In this document: in pieces, positions 53,206-62,309 of the stretch | Layout: each line of letters starts with the position of its first letter | Position numbering within the stretch: position 1 is the first letter of the stretch | Origin: an uncultured Lachnospiraceae bacterium | GTDB taxonomy: Bacteria > Bacillota > Clostridia > Lachnospirales > Lachnospiraceae | Direction of reading: 5' to 3' | Assembly (NCBI GenBank): GCA_900546495.1 | Contig: URDN01000007.1 | Location: 1 to 64,000 of the forward strand | Length of the DNA stretch: 64,000 nucleotides | The notes under the pieces: generated by a model | Database searches by the model: none | What the model saw: the letters and a program-made list of their open reading frames with translations, nothing else | What the model was told of the DNA's origin: nothing | Position numbers and translations under genes: made by a program

Positions 53206-56200
53206 TTACGTTTCATTTTTCTCCAATAACAGCTCTGCACAATCACTCAGCACAGTTTGGATCACCGTCAGTCCATCCGGACTGTTTTTCTGCTTCCGAT
53301 AATACAGACAGGGTTCCTTTTTGTCCGGGATAAATGACAGCAGTGGCTTATTTTTATCTAACATCAATGGAAGATTTGCCACATTTAATTTCGCCCGTTC
53401 AAACATGCGGAATGTGATTCCTGCCGCATTTTCCTTGATCTCCACCAGGTAAACGCGGTGTGCGTCTGCTTTGATCTGTGCAACGGTCAGCAGATTCTGT
53501 ACCGACCGCGGCGGTTCTCCGAAACGGTCGATCAGTTCATCTAACATCTCATCTTTTTCTTCTTCGTTTTCGATAGCCGCAATCCGCTTGTAAATATCCA
53601 GTTTCTGATACTCATTCGCGATATAGCCATTCGGAATATACGCATCCAGTTCGATATCGATGGACGTATCGAAGGACTCCTCCACTGCTTCACCTTTTGC
53701 ACTTTTTACCGCTTCGTTCAGCATTTTGCAGTACAGATCATAACCGACCGCTTCCATATGACCATGCTGTTGCTCGCCCAACAGGTTTCCGGCGCCTCGT
53801 ATCTCCAGATCTTTCATGGCGATCTTGAAACCACTTCCCAGATCTGAAAACTCCCGGATGGCGGACAGACGTTTCTCTGCCACTTCTTTCAACATTTTGT
53901 TTCTGCGGTACATCAAAAATGCATACGCCGTCCGGTTGGAACGTCCGATTCGTCCGCGTAACTGATACAACTGGGAAAGTCCTAAGTTATCCGCATCGTG
54001 AATGATCATTGTATTGACATTTCCAATATCCAGACCAGTCTCAATGATGGTTGTGGATACAAGCACATCCACTTCCCCATTGATAAAGCCATACATGACG
54101 CGTTCCAGCTCCCGCTCGCTCATCTGTCCGTGAGCGTAGGCAACCTCCGCATCCGGCACCAGCTCGGAAATCTTTGCTGCCACCTCTGCAATCTGGTCAA
54201 CACGATTGTATACATAATACACCTGACCATCCCGCGCCATCTCACGCTCGATAGCCTCCCGGACCATCTCCTCATCGTACTCCATGACATAAGTCTGGAT
54301 CGGCATACGGTCATGGGGCGGGTCCTCCAGCACACTCATATCCCGGATTCCGATCAGGCTCATATGCAGGGTTCGCGGAATCGGGGTCGCCGTCAGCGTC
54401 AGTACATCTACGTCCTTTTTTATCTGTTTGATTTTTTCCTTATGACCGACACCAAAACGCTGTTCCTCGTCAATGATCAGCAGTCCCAGATCCTTGCAGA
54501 CCACATCTTTGGAAAGAACACGATGGGTCCCGATCACAATATCCACCGTTCCTTTTCTCAGCCCTTCAATCGCTGCCTTCTGCTGCTTTGGTGTCCGGAA
54601 ACGACAGAGCAATTCCACATTGATTGGGAAATCCTTCATACGTTGTGCAAATGTATTGTAATGCTGCTGCGCCAGAATCGTGGTCGGCACCAGATAAATA
54701 ACCTGTTTATTCTCCTGCACCGCTTTAAACGCCGCACGGATTGCCACCTCAGTCTTTCCAAAGCCGACATCGCCGCAGATCAGACGATCCATAATCTTCT
54801 TGCTCTCCATATCTGCTTTTGTCGCTTCAATGGCAAGCCGCTGGTCGTCGGTCTCCTCATATGGAAACATTTCTTCAAATTCCCGCTGCCATACGGTATC
54901 CGGTCCGTATTCAAAACCTTCCTTGTTCTGACGTACCGCATACAATTCTACCAGTTCCTGTGCGATCTGGCGGACTGATGTCTGCACCCGGTGGCGGGTT
55001 TTCGTCCATTCCTGCCCCCCCAGACGATTCAGCTTAGGTTTTTTCGCATCGGAACCCGCATATTTCTGGATCAGATCCAGCTGCGTTGCCAGCACATACA
55101 GGTTGCCACCTTTGTCGTACTCGATCTTCATATAATCACGCATGGTCTTATCGACCTCGATTTTCTCAATTCCACGGAAAATACCAAGGCCATGATTTTC
55201 GTGTACAACATAATCTCCCGGTTTCAGCTCAGAAAAACTCTGAATCCGCTCCCCTTCATATATTTTTTTCTTTTTACGTTTTTTCTTCTCTGCACCGAAA
55301 ATATCGGTCTCCGTCAGCACAACAAATTTAATATCCGGATATTCAAAACCCCTTTTTAACTTGCCATACATGACCATAACTTCGCCCGGCTGCACCTGAC
55401 GATCCGTATCTTCCGTAAAAAACGCATTTAATTCTTCCTGACGCAGATCATCTGCCATACGCTCTGCCCTTGTTCGGGAACTGCAAAGCAGAATTACCCG
55501 ATACTTGCGTTTTTTATAATTGTGCAGATCCTTGGAAAGCAGTTCAAAACTGCTGTTGTATGCATTGACAGAATGTACCTGAAAGAAAAAGCTCTGCGCC
55601 GGTGTCAGTCCCGGTGCCCGCAGTTCCATTGCCGATACCAGCACACAGCCCAACCGTTGCATTTCTGCCATCACCGCTTCATGGGAATACAGAATATCCG
55701 CCTGTCCCGGCAAAATATATCCTTTTTCCAGACGCTGCTGCATACTGTCAGAAAATTCTTTTTCCACTGCTGTCGCTTTTTCCAGACACCTTGCCGGTTC
55801 ATCCACAAAAATCAATAGCTTCTGATCGCATCTGGCAGCACAGCGGGACGCAAATTCCAGAAAACTTACGGTATCCTGATAAAAATAGGTCAGGTAACTT
55901 TCTGCCGCCCGGACACTTCCAAATTCTTCTACCTGCTCCTGCAGTAATTCCACCGCCTGCTCCAACCGATAGGCTTCTTCTGTTTTCATTTCTTTGCGAT
56001 ACTGCTCCGATAAACGTTTGCCCTCTGCTGTGATCTGTTTCAGTCCTGCCTCCTGCTGCGCTTTCGTCAGCACCAGCTCTGCTGCCGGATAAACCACGAT
56101 CGCGTCCAGCGTATCTACCGAACGCTGACTGTCCGGATCAAAGGTTCGGATCGAATCAATCTCATCTCCCCACAATTCAATACGATAGGGAAGTTCTTCC

Positions 56201-56751
56201 GTCAGGGCAAAAATATCCACAATGCCGCCACGTACCGCAAACTGTCCCGGCGCATCCACCTGATAAGTGCTCTCATAGCCCATGCCAACCAGATGCTGCC
56301 GCAGTTTTTCCAGATCCAGGGTATCTTCTGCCTTCAACCGAAGCAAAAATCCCCGCAGAATCTCCGGGCGCACCAGACGATCCATCAACGCGTCAAAAGT
56401 CGTGATGATCGTTGCATTTTCTTCTTCAAACAGTCTCCGATAAGCCAGAATCCGCTCCTGCGTCAGCGCGTTGCCGCGGATATCTGACTGATAGAACAGG
56501 ATATCCTTCGCCGGAAAATACACTGCCTTCGGTTCAAAATAACGGTATGCCTCCAGCAATTCCCTTGCTTTCTGCTCATTAAAAGTAACAATGACACGGG
56601 TTCCTCTGCCATTGTTCAGTCCATATATCATATGCGGTTTTTGCGCATCCATACAACCGGAAGCTGAGATCACAGTTCCCGGTTTTTCTGCAAAATGTTC
56701 CAGTTCTTCAAAGCTGTTTAATTCATACAACGGACGTACAAAAGCATCCAT
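53206..56751 (-). CDS. mfd: Transcription-repair coupling factor Mfd
   Basis: This 1,181-residue protein removes RNA polymerase stalled at DNA lesions and recruits UvrA. It has the UvrB-like N-part (residues ~1-350; GLNNGRGTRVIVTFNEQKAREL), the CarD-like RNA-polymerase-binding domain (GDYVVHENHGLGIFRGIEK), the RecG-like helicase with Walker A GDVGFGKTE and DEEQRFG, motif VI QLRGRIGRSNRTAYA, and the TRCF C-domain. Full length is normal. GGAGTAGCACTGAC precedes the ATG. It lies 98 bp after pth, as is common. Confidence 0.97.
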   Translation of the reverse strand: MDAFVRPLYELNSFEELEHFAEKPGTVISASGCMDAQKPHMIYGLNNGRGTRVIVTFNEQKARELLEAYRYFEPKAVYFPAKDILFYQSDIRGNALTQERILAYRRLFEEENATIITTFDALMDRLVRPEILRGFLLRLKAEDTLDLEKLRQHLVGMGYESTYQVDAPGQFAVRGGIVDIFALTEELPYRIELWGDEIDSIRTFDPDSQRSVDTLDAIVVYPAAELVLTKAQQEAGLKQITAEGKRLSEQYRKEMKTEEAYRLEQAVELLQEQVEEFGSVRAAESYLTYFYQDTVSFLEFASRCAARCDQKLLIFVDEPARCLEKATAVEKEFSDSMQQRLEKGYILPGQADILYSHEAVMAEMQRLGCVLVSAMELRAPGLTPAQSFFFQVHSVNAYNSSFELLSKDLHNYKKRKYRVILLCSSRTRAERMADDLRQEELNAFFTEDTDRQVQPGEVMVMYGKLKRGFEYPDIKFVVLTETDIFGAEKKKRKKKKIYEGERIQSFSELKPGDYVVHENHGLGIFRGIEKIEVDKTMRDYMKIEYDKGGNLYVLATQLDLIQKYAGSDAKKPKLNRLGGQEWTKTRHRVQTSVRQIAQELVELYAVRQNKEGFEYGPDTVWQREFEEMFPYEETDDQRLAIEATKADMESKKIMDRLICGDVGFGKTEVAIRAAFKAVQENKQVIYLVPTTILAQQHYNTFAQRMKDFPINVELLCRFRTPKQQKAAIEGLRKGTVDIVIGTHRVLSKDVVCKDLGLLIIDEEQRFGVGHKEKIKQIKKDVDVLTLTATPIPRTLHMSLIGIRDMSVLEDPPHDRMPIQTYVMEYDEEMVREAIEREMARDGQVYYVYNRVDQIAEVAAKISELVPDAEVAYAHGQMSERELERVMYGFINGEVDVLVSTTIIETGLDIGNVNTMIIHDADNLGLSQLYQLRGRIGRSNRTAYAFLMYRRNKMLKEVAEKRLSAIREFSDLGSGFKIAMKDLEIRGAGNLLGEQQHGHMEAVGYDLYCKMLNEAVKSAKGEAVEESFDTSIDIELDAYIPNGYIANEYQKLDIYKRIAAIENEEEKDEMLDELIDRFGEPPRSVQNLLTVAQIKADAHRVYLVEIKENAAGITFRMFERAKLNVANLPLMLDKNKPLLSFIPDKKEPCLYYRKQKNSPDGLTVIQTVLSDCAELLLEKNET

Positions 56752-56849
56752 GTCAGTGCTACTCCTTTCTGCTTCTATCTGTTGATACGTTTCATAAGTT
56801 CTTACGAAAAATCATATCTCTTTTATTTATAGAAAAAATCATGATTCGA

Positions 56850-57425
56850 TTATGCTTCTTTTTTACGATTATACAGATTCATTGCCTCATCGGTTCGATC
56901 CTGAACCATCAGACTGACTGCATCCACCGCATCTTTTACTGCATCCTCAAATTTTTCCCGGTCTTCCGATGAAAATCTGCCAAGGACATGATCTGCCAGA
57001 TCCCATCCCGCCGGTTTCTCGCCAACACCGACTTTTACCCGTTCAAACTGATCGGTTCCGGTCTTCGCAATGATATCCTTAATCCCATTATGTCCACCTG
57101 CGCTTCCTTTCTTACGGATCCGCAGATTACCCGGCGCCAGACTGATATCGTCAAACACAACAATCAGTTCCTGTGTCGGATCTAATTTATAAAAATTTAT
57201 CAATGCACTGACACTGTCACCACTTAAGTTCATAAATGTCTGCGGTTTTGCCAGCATTACTTTCTGTCCCTCGATATACCCGGTTCCGCAAAAAGCATTT
57301 CCTTTTCGCAGATTCAGTTCAATTCCATATTTATCAGCGATCGCATCAATAACATCAAACCCTGCGTTGTGTCGGGTTTTGGCATATTTTGCGGTCGGAT
57401 TTCCAAGTCCTACGATCAGGTACAT
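56850..57425 (-). CDS. pth: Peptidyl-tRNA hydrolase
   Basis: This 191-residue enzyme cleaves peptidyl-tRNA dropped from ribosomes. Conserved features are GLGNPTAKYAKTRHNAGF (with the catalytic His), PQTFMNLSG and VFDDISLAPGNLRIRKKGS-type Asp site and SAGGHNGIKDI. A strong GGAGG site precedes ATG 57425. A ~200-nt leader full of stems separates it from spoVG. Confidence 0.96.
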   Translation of the reverse strand: MYLIVGLGNPTAKYAKTRHNAGFDVIDAIADKYGIELNLRKGNAFCGTGYIEGQKVMLAKPQTFMNLSGDSVSALINFYKLDPTQELIVVFDDISLAPGNLRIRKKGSAGGHNGIKDIIAKTGTDQFERVKVGVGEKPAGWDLADHVLGRFSSEDREKFEDAVKDAVDAVSLMVQDRTDEAMNLYNRKKEA

Positions 57426-57471
57426 TTTTATTCATCCTCCTGTTTCTTTTTTATCAGATTATGCCTCAAAT

Positions 57472-57676
57472 AAAATCAGAGAAAATCCTCCTTAGCCTTT
57501 CGGCCTTCTTTATTCATTAGGGATTTGCTCTGATTTTGCGCCAGATGCAATCTGCTTTAGCAGATATCTTCCTCTTGCATCTGGTCGCATCTTCTCAGGC
57601 TTCTTTTTTAATCGGAGAAAATCTCAATTTTCTCCGATTAAAAAAGGAGCCTCCTGCAATGCAGGATTCTCCTTTC
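57472..57676 (-). ncRNA. Multi-stem leader between spoVG and pth
   Basis: Four stems lie in a row on the minus strand: GGAG-TCCTGCA...TGCAGGA-CTCC with a T-run (57641-57676, probable spoVG terminator), a perfect 20-bp inverted repeat at 57603-57646 with a 4-nt loop, CCAGATGCAA/TTGCATCTGG (57541-57584) enclosing TCTGC-TTTA-GCAGA, and AAAATCAGAG/CTCTGATTTT (57472-57537). The first two overlap and could be alternatives. It may be a regulatory leader or an unknown RNA; no known class is recognised. Confidence 0.45.
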
Positions 57677-57682
57677 TGTGCA

Positions 57683-57693
57683 GTTGCGGATAA
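57683..57693 (-). promoter_or_regulatory. Possible promoter before the pth leader
   Basis: Extended -10, TGTGGTATACTG, on the minus strand just after the spoVG stop, identical over 11 bases to the -10 region of the Sua5-type gene. No good -35 is visible. Confidence 0.35.
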
Positions 57694-57710
57694 CAGTATA
57701 CCACAAGTAT

Positions 57711-57974
57711 TTATGCTTCCGCAATTTCTTCACGATATTTTTGCATGATCAATTCCTGAATCTGTCGTCTCGTCTCAGAATTGATCGGGTGTGCTACATC
57801 TCTGTACTCCCCTTCTGCATTCTTCCGGCTTGGCATAGCAATGAATACACCTTTTTCACCTTCAATGATCTTGATGTCATGCACTGCAAATTCATTATCG
57901 ATCGTGATCGATACGACAGCCTTCATTTTTCCTTCTTTGTCTACTTTTCGAATTCTCACATCTGTAATATTCAT
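57711..57974 (-). CDS. spoVG: SpoVG
   Basis: This 87-residue protein starts at ATG 57974 (MNITDVRIRKV), with GGGGAAGAGAAGT upstream; longer starts lack a site. SpoVG is a small nucleic-acid-binding regulator that affects septation, sporulation and other programs. FVAMPSRK-type (VFIAMPSRKNAEGEYRDVAHP) and the C-terminal helix are intact. It lies downstream of glgD, with an apparent terminator after it. Confidence 0.95.
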   Translation of the reverse strand: MNITDVRIRKVDKEGKMKAVVSITIDNEFAVHDIKIIEGEKGVFIAMPSRKNAEGEYRDVAHPINSETRRQIQELIMQKYREEIAEA

Positions 57975-58078
57975 ACTTCTCTTCCCCTGTGTTTTTGTAT
58001 TTCTCCACAGCAGGGCGGTGCGTATTCTCAAGCTGTCACATCAATGTCGGTCTCCTCCCGTCTGCCGTACACGGCGTT

Positions 58079-59197
58079 CTACATGAGGTAACGTTCATTG
58101 TGTCCACGCACAATCTTTACTTCATCTTCGCCGCACAAATATGTATTTGCGCAAATCGTATCACGGCTCTCCACAATACAATTCTCAATATGCGTATTGT
58201 CTCCGATGTAAACATCATTCAAAATAATAGAATTTTTAATTACGCAGTTCTTTCCTACAAATACCTGTTTGAACAGTACAGAATTCTCTACTGTTCCGTT
58301 TATAATACATCCGCTTGCGATCAGGCTGTTGCGGACTTCTGCTCCCACATTGTATTTTGCCGGAGCAAGGTCATCCACCTTGGAGTAGATATACGGCTCC
58401 TGATGGAAGAAATATTTGCGAATCTCCGGTTTCAGGAAATCCATGTTTGTCTGATAATAAGACTCTACACTGGCGATATTACTCCAGTAATTTTCCAGTT
58501 TATATCCGTAAATCTGTTTCAGATTTTTGTAACGGATCAGAATATCGGTTACAAAATCAAACCGATGTTCTTCCATGCTTTTCTCCAGCATCTCAATAAG
58601 CTGTCTTCTGCGCAGCACATAGATACCGGTAGAAATCGTATGAGACTGAGCCACCATTGGTTTCTCTTCAAAATCAATGATTCTGGACTCTTCATTCATC
58701 TGTACCACGCCAAAACGACTGACATCTTCTGTCGCCGGCACATCTTTGCACACAATGGTAATATCTGCCTTTTTCTGAATATGGTAATCTAATACTTTGT
58801 TATAATCCAGTTTGTACACGCAGTCGCCGCCTGCCACGATAACATACGGTTCATGGCTGCGTTTCAGGAAGTCAATATTCTGCGCCAGCGCATCTGCAGT
58901 ACCGCGGTACCAGTTACCGTTGTCTGCTGTGATTGTCGGTGTAAAAATATACAGACCACCCTGCTTTCTGCCAAAATCCCACCATTTGGAGGAATTTAAA
59001 TGCTCATTTAAGGAACGGGAATTGTACTGTGTCAGTACTGCCACTCTCTGAATATGAGAATTGCTCATATTGCTCAATGCGAAATCAATAGCTCTGTATC
59101 CGCCACCCACCGGCATTGCAGCAATGGCGCGCTTGTCGGAAAGCTCTCTCATTCTGTAATTATTACCACCTGCTAAAATAATACCTAATGCTTTCAT
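58079..59197 (-). CDS. glgD: GlgD, ADP-glucose pyrophosphorylase regulatory-type subunit
   Basis: This 372-residue protein resembles GlgC but has an altered N-terminal catalytic loop (ILAGGNNYRMRELSDKRA), typical of GlgD, the partner that stimulates GlgC in Firmicutes. The nucleotidyltransferase domain is followed by a left-handed beta-helix tail (NSIILNDVYIGDNTHIENC). Its ATG overlaps the glgC stop by 4 bp, so both subunits are made in step. It serves glycogen synthesis. Confidence 0.94.
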   Translation of the reverse strand: MKALGIILAGGNNYRMRELSDKRAIAAMPVGGGYRAIDFALSNMSNSHIQRVAVLTQYNSRSLNEHLNSSKWWDFGRKQGGLYIFTPTITADNGNWYRGTADALAQNIDFLKRSHEPYVIVAGGDCVYKLDYNKVLDYHIQKKADITIVCKDVPATEDVSRFGVVQMNEESRIIDFEEKPMVAQSHTISTGIYVLRRRQLIEMLEKSMEEHRFDFVTDILIRYKNLKQIYGYKLENYWSNIASVESYYQTNMDFLKPEIRKYFFHQEPYIYSKVDDLAPAKYNVGAEVRNSLIASGCIINGTVENSVLFKQVFVGKNCVIKNSIILNDVYIGDNTHIENCIVESRDTICANTYLCGEDEVKIVRGHNERYLM

Positions 59198-60468
59198 TGT
59201 TTGCCACCTGCCTTAACAATATATTCCCCGCTGTCAAGCAATCCATCCGGATAATCCTCCGGCGTGGTCATACCTGCGATCGCTGTATTTTTACCAATTT
59301 TTACATTTGGCGGAATAACGGATTTTTCTCCGATCGTTACCAGCCCGAATGCATAAACACTCTCTTTGAGCTTGTTCGGTTTCTCCTCGCCAACACCAAG
59401 GATGGCACCGTCACCGATCACAGTATCCTCTGCAATGATCGCTTTGTCGATCACAACATTCTCTCCGATGGTCACACCTTCCATAAGAATAGAATCACGC
59501 ACGATACTTCCTTTTCCAATTGTAACATTTGCACCAATGACACATCCGTGTACTTCGCCATATACTTCTGTACCTTCACCGATGATACTCTTGTCTACTA
59601 TCGCGTCAGCAGCAATATACTGTGGTGCCAGCACATCACTCTTGGTATAGATCTTCCAGTATTCTTCATACAGGTTGAACTCCGGGATCAGATCGATCAG
59701 TTCCATATTCGCTTCCCAGTAAGAACCAAGTGTTCCTACATCTTTCCAGTAACCATTGTACTCATAGGCAAAAATACGCTCACCCTTGTCAAAGCAGTAT
59801 GGAATTACATGCATACCGAAATCGCAGTTTTCCACGGTCTCATTTGCAATCAGTGCTTCCTTTAATGCTTTCCAGTTGAAAATATAGATACCCATGGATG
59901 CCAGATTACTCTTCGGTTCTGCCGGTTTCTCCTGGAACTCCCGAATTCGATTTTCCTCGTCTGCAACTACGATACCAAATCTGCTTGCCTCCTCCATCGG
60001 AACCGGCATAACAGCAATGGTAACATCCGCATTGTTCTGCTTATGAAAATCAAGCATGACTTCATAATCCATCTTATAAATATGGTCTCCGGACAGGATC
60101 AGAACATATTCCGGATCATAGCTGTCTATGTATTTCATATTCTGGTAAATAGCATTGGCCGTTCCTGAATACCATTCACTTCCGCCGCTTTTCTCATATG
60201 GCTGCAGAATCGTAACACCACCGTTATTACGGTCCAGATCCCACGGAATACCAATACCGATATGCGTATTCAATCGCAGCGGCTGATACTGTGTCAGCAC
60301 ACCTACGGTATCAATTCCGGAATTAATACAGTTACTGAGCGGGAAATCGATAATTCTGTATTTCCCTCCGAAAGCCACTGCCGGCTTCGCAACGTCTGCA
60401 GTCAATACACCCAGACGACTTCCCTGGCCTCCGGCCAGAAGCATTGCGATCATTTCCTTTCGAATCAT
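59194..60468 (-). CDS. glgC: Glucose-1-phosphate adenylyltransferase GlgC
   Basis: This 424-residue enzyme makes ADP-glucose from glucose-1-phosphate and ATP. ATG 60468 has AAGAGGTGATTTAC; the GTG at 60477 lies in that site. Motifs are LLAGGQGSRLGVLT, the catalytic DHIYKMDY region (LSGDHIYKMDYEVML) and EKPAEPKS, followed by the beta-helix tail. An extended -10 TGTTATAAT lies ~75 bp upstream at 60543-60548. The rest of the starch/glycogen synthesis genes are not in the window. Confidence 0.96.
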   Translation of the reverse strand: MIRKEMIAMLLAGGQGSRLGVLTADVAKPAVAFGGKYRIIDFPLSNCINSGIDTVGVLTQYQPLRLNTHIGIGIPWDLDRNNGGVTILQPYEKSGGSEWYSGTANAIYQNMKYIDSYDPEYVLILSGDHIYKMDYEVMLDFHKQNNADVTIAVMPVPMEEASRFGIVVADEENRIREFQEKPAEPKSNLASMGIYIFNWKALKEALIANETVENCDFGMHVIPYCFDKGERIFAYEYNGYWKDVGTLGSYWEANMELIDLIPEFNLYEEYWKIYTKSDVLAPQYIAADAIVDKSIIGEGTEVYGEVHGCVIGANVTIGKGSIVRDSILMEGVTIGENVVIDKAIIAEDTVIGDGAILGVGEEKPNKLKESVYAFGLVTIGEKSVIPPNVKIGKNTAIAGMTTPEDYPDGLLDSGEYIVKAGGKQ

Positions 60469-60542
60469 GTAAATCACCTCTTGCCAATAGCCTGCGTATT
60501 TCTTTTTTCTCAGGCTATTTAAAAAATTAAATTGATAGGAGA

Positions 60543-60551
60543 ATTATAACA
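60543..60551 (-). promoter_or_regulatory. Extended -10 promoter element of glgC
   Basis: TGTTATAAT on the minus strand, about 75 bp before ATG 60468; the -35 is poorly defined. Confidence 0.45.
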
Positions 60552-60754
60552 TATTTTTTCGTTTGTGTGCATGATTTTTCACAATTTTTACTAAAATCAT
60601 CGTCTTTTTTCGACATTTTTCACAATGATCTGTCTTCTCAGGGCTAGATTTACTTTTTACAAATGATGTTAGTAAATTTTATCACACTTTCTTTTCTGTT
60701 GCAATGTCTGAATTTACACCTGTATTGTCCGCATTCACACATATTGTTGCTGGT

Positions 60755-60842
60755 AAAACGAACATTCGCAAAACGTCCTTTCACCCATCCAGTTCGTGCA
60801 CCTGATCTGCAAGGCGGACATTCCCAAAACAGACATTGCCAT
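60755..60842. repeat. R1/R2-like fragments before murC
   Basis: ACATTCGCAAAACGTCCTTT and GCGGACATTCCCAAAACAGA resemble the shared CATTCGCAA block of R1 and R2. The remaining 60478-60916 gap holds only the glgC and murC promoters. Confidence 0.45.
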
Positions 60843-60864
60843 CTTTTCCCCTATGGAGTATAAT
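60836..60864 (+). promoter_or_regulatory. Promoter of murC
   Basis: TTGCCA (60836-60841), a 17-bp spacer and TATAAT (60859-60864) lie ~52 bp before the start; CAGGTGGTAGATAAAT is the ribosome site. Confidence 0.75.
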
Positions 60865-60916
60865 CGAAAAAAACACATTTATGAGATACATAAAAAAATA
60901 CAGGTGGTAGATAAAT

Positions 60917-62299
60917 ATGTACAAAATTAATTTTGAAAAACCAATTCATATTCATTTTATAGGCATCGGCGGCATCAGCATGAGCGGCCTTGCAGAGATA
61001 TTATTAAAGGAAGGTTTTACCGTATCCGGATCAGACAACAAAGCATCCGCACTGACCGAACAGTTAGAGCAAAACGGTGCAAAAATCTATATCGGGCAGC
61101 GTGCTTCCAACATTACAGATGACATTGATCTGGTGGTTTACACCGCTGCCATCCACCCGGATAACGCAGAGTGGAAAGCTGCCAGCGATGCAGGTATCCC
61201 GATGCTTACCCGCGCACAGTTTTTAGGGCAGTTGATGGATAATTACGCAAAATCCATCGCAGTCAGCGGAACCCACGGAAAGACAACAACCACATCCATG
61301 ATCTCTCATATCCTGCTTGCAGCAGACAGTGATCCGACCATCTCTGTCGGTGGTATGTTAGAGGCGATCGGTGGAAATATCCGTGTCGGCGGTTCTGATG
61401 TATTTCTGACCGAAGCATGTGAGTATACAAACAGCTTTTTAAATTTCCATCCAAAATACAGCATTATCTTAAATATCGAAGAAGACCATATGGATTTCTT
61501 CAAAGATATTAACGATATCCGCAATTCCTTCCACAAATTCGCACAGAATACTGCTGCCGACGGAATCCTGTTCCTGAACGCAGCCATCGACCATCCGGAA
61601 GAGATTACCGCAGACTTAAAAGAACGTATCGTTACATTCGGTCTGACAGAAGATGCCGATTACACAGCAACCGATATTACTTATAATGAAGAAGCATGTG
61701 CTTCCTTCACTTTTAATGTTCGCGGACAGGCAGCAGGACATGTTTCCTTAAATGTTCCGGGCAAACACAACATTGCCAATGCTCTGGCAGCCATTGCCTT
61801 TGCAACCGAAGCCGGATTTGATACAGACACCATCATTCGGGGATTACAGTCCTTTGGTGGTACAGCCAGACGTTTTGAGTACAAGGGAAAACTTGGCAGC
61901 ATCACGATCATCGATGATTATGCACATCATCCGACAGAGATTGCCGCTACACTGACTGCAGCACGCAATTATCCGCATGACCGTATCATCTGTGTCTTCC
62001 AGCCGCACACTTATACCAGAACAAAGGCATTCTGGAATCAGTTCTCAGATTCCCTTGCACTGGCAGACGTGGTAGTACTTGCAGATGTATATGCAGCCCG
62101 TGAGACTGATACCCTTGGAATCCACTGTGAAGATCTGGCAGATGATGTCCGTCGCAAAGGAACCGAAAGCTATTATTTTCCATCCTTTGATGCCATTGAA
62201 AACTTCCTTCTGGAAGAATGCCACGACAACGATCTGGTGATCACAATGGGCGCTGGCGACATTTATCAGGTCGGAGAACATTTATTAGGAAAACGCTAG
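60917..62299 (+). CDS. murC: UDP-N-acetylmuramate-L-alanine ligase
   Basis: This 460-residue ligase adds L-Ala to UDP-MurNAc. The N-domain starts HFIGIGGISMSGLAEIL, the ATP loop is AVSGTHGKTTTTSM, the central motif is NIEEDHMDFF and the C-domain has DDYAHHPTEI and FQPHTYTRT. Length and motifs are normal. It is followed after 10 bp by the DnaD-like gene, so wall and replication genes share an operon. Confidence 0.97.
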   Translation: MYKINFEKPIHIHFIGIGGISMSGLAEILLKEGFTVSGSDNKASALTEQLEQNGAKIYIGQRASNITDDIDLVVYTAAIHPDNAEWKAASDAGIPMLTRAQFLGQLMDNYAKSIAVSGTHGKTTTTSMISHILLAADSDPTISVGGMLEAIGGNIRVGGSDVFLTEACEYTNSFLNFHPKYSIILNIEEDHMDFFKDINDIRNSFHKFAQNTAADGILFLNAAIDHPEEITADLKERIVTFGLTEDADYTATDITYNEEACASFTFNVRGQAAGHVSLNVPGKHNIANALAAIAFATEAGFDTDTIIRGLQSFGGTARRFEYKGKLGSITIIDDYAHHPTEIAATLTAARNYPHDRIICVFQPHTYTRTKAFWNQFSDSLALADVVVLADVYAARETDTLGIHCEDLADDVRRKGTESYYFPSFDAIENFLLEECHDNDLVITMGAGDIYQVGEHLLGKR

Positions 62300-62309
62300 A
62301 GAGAGTAAC

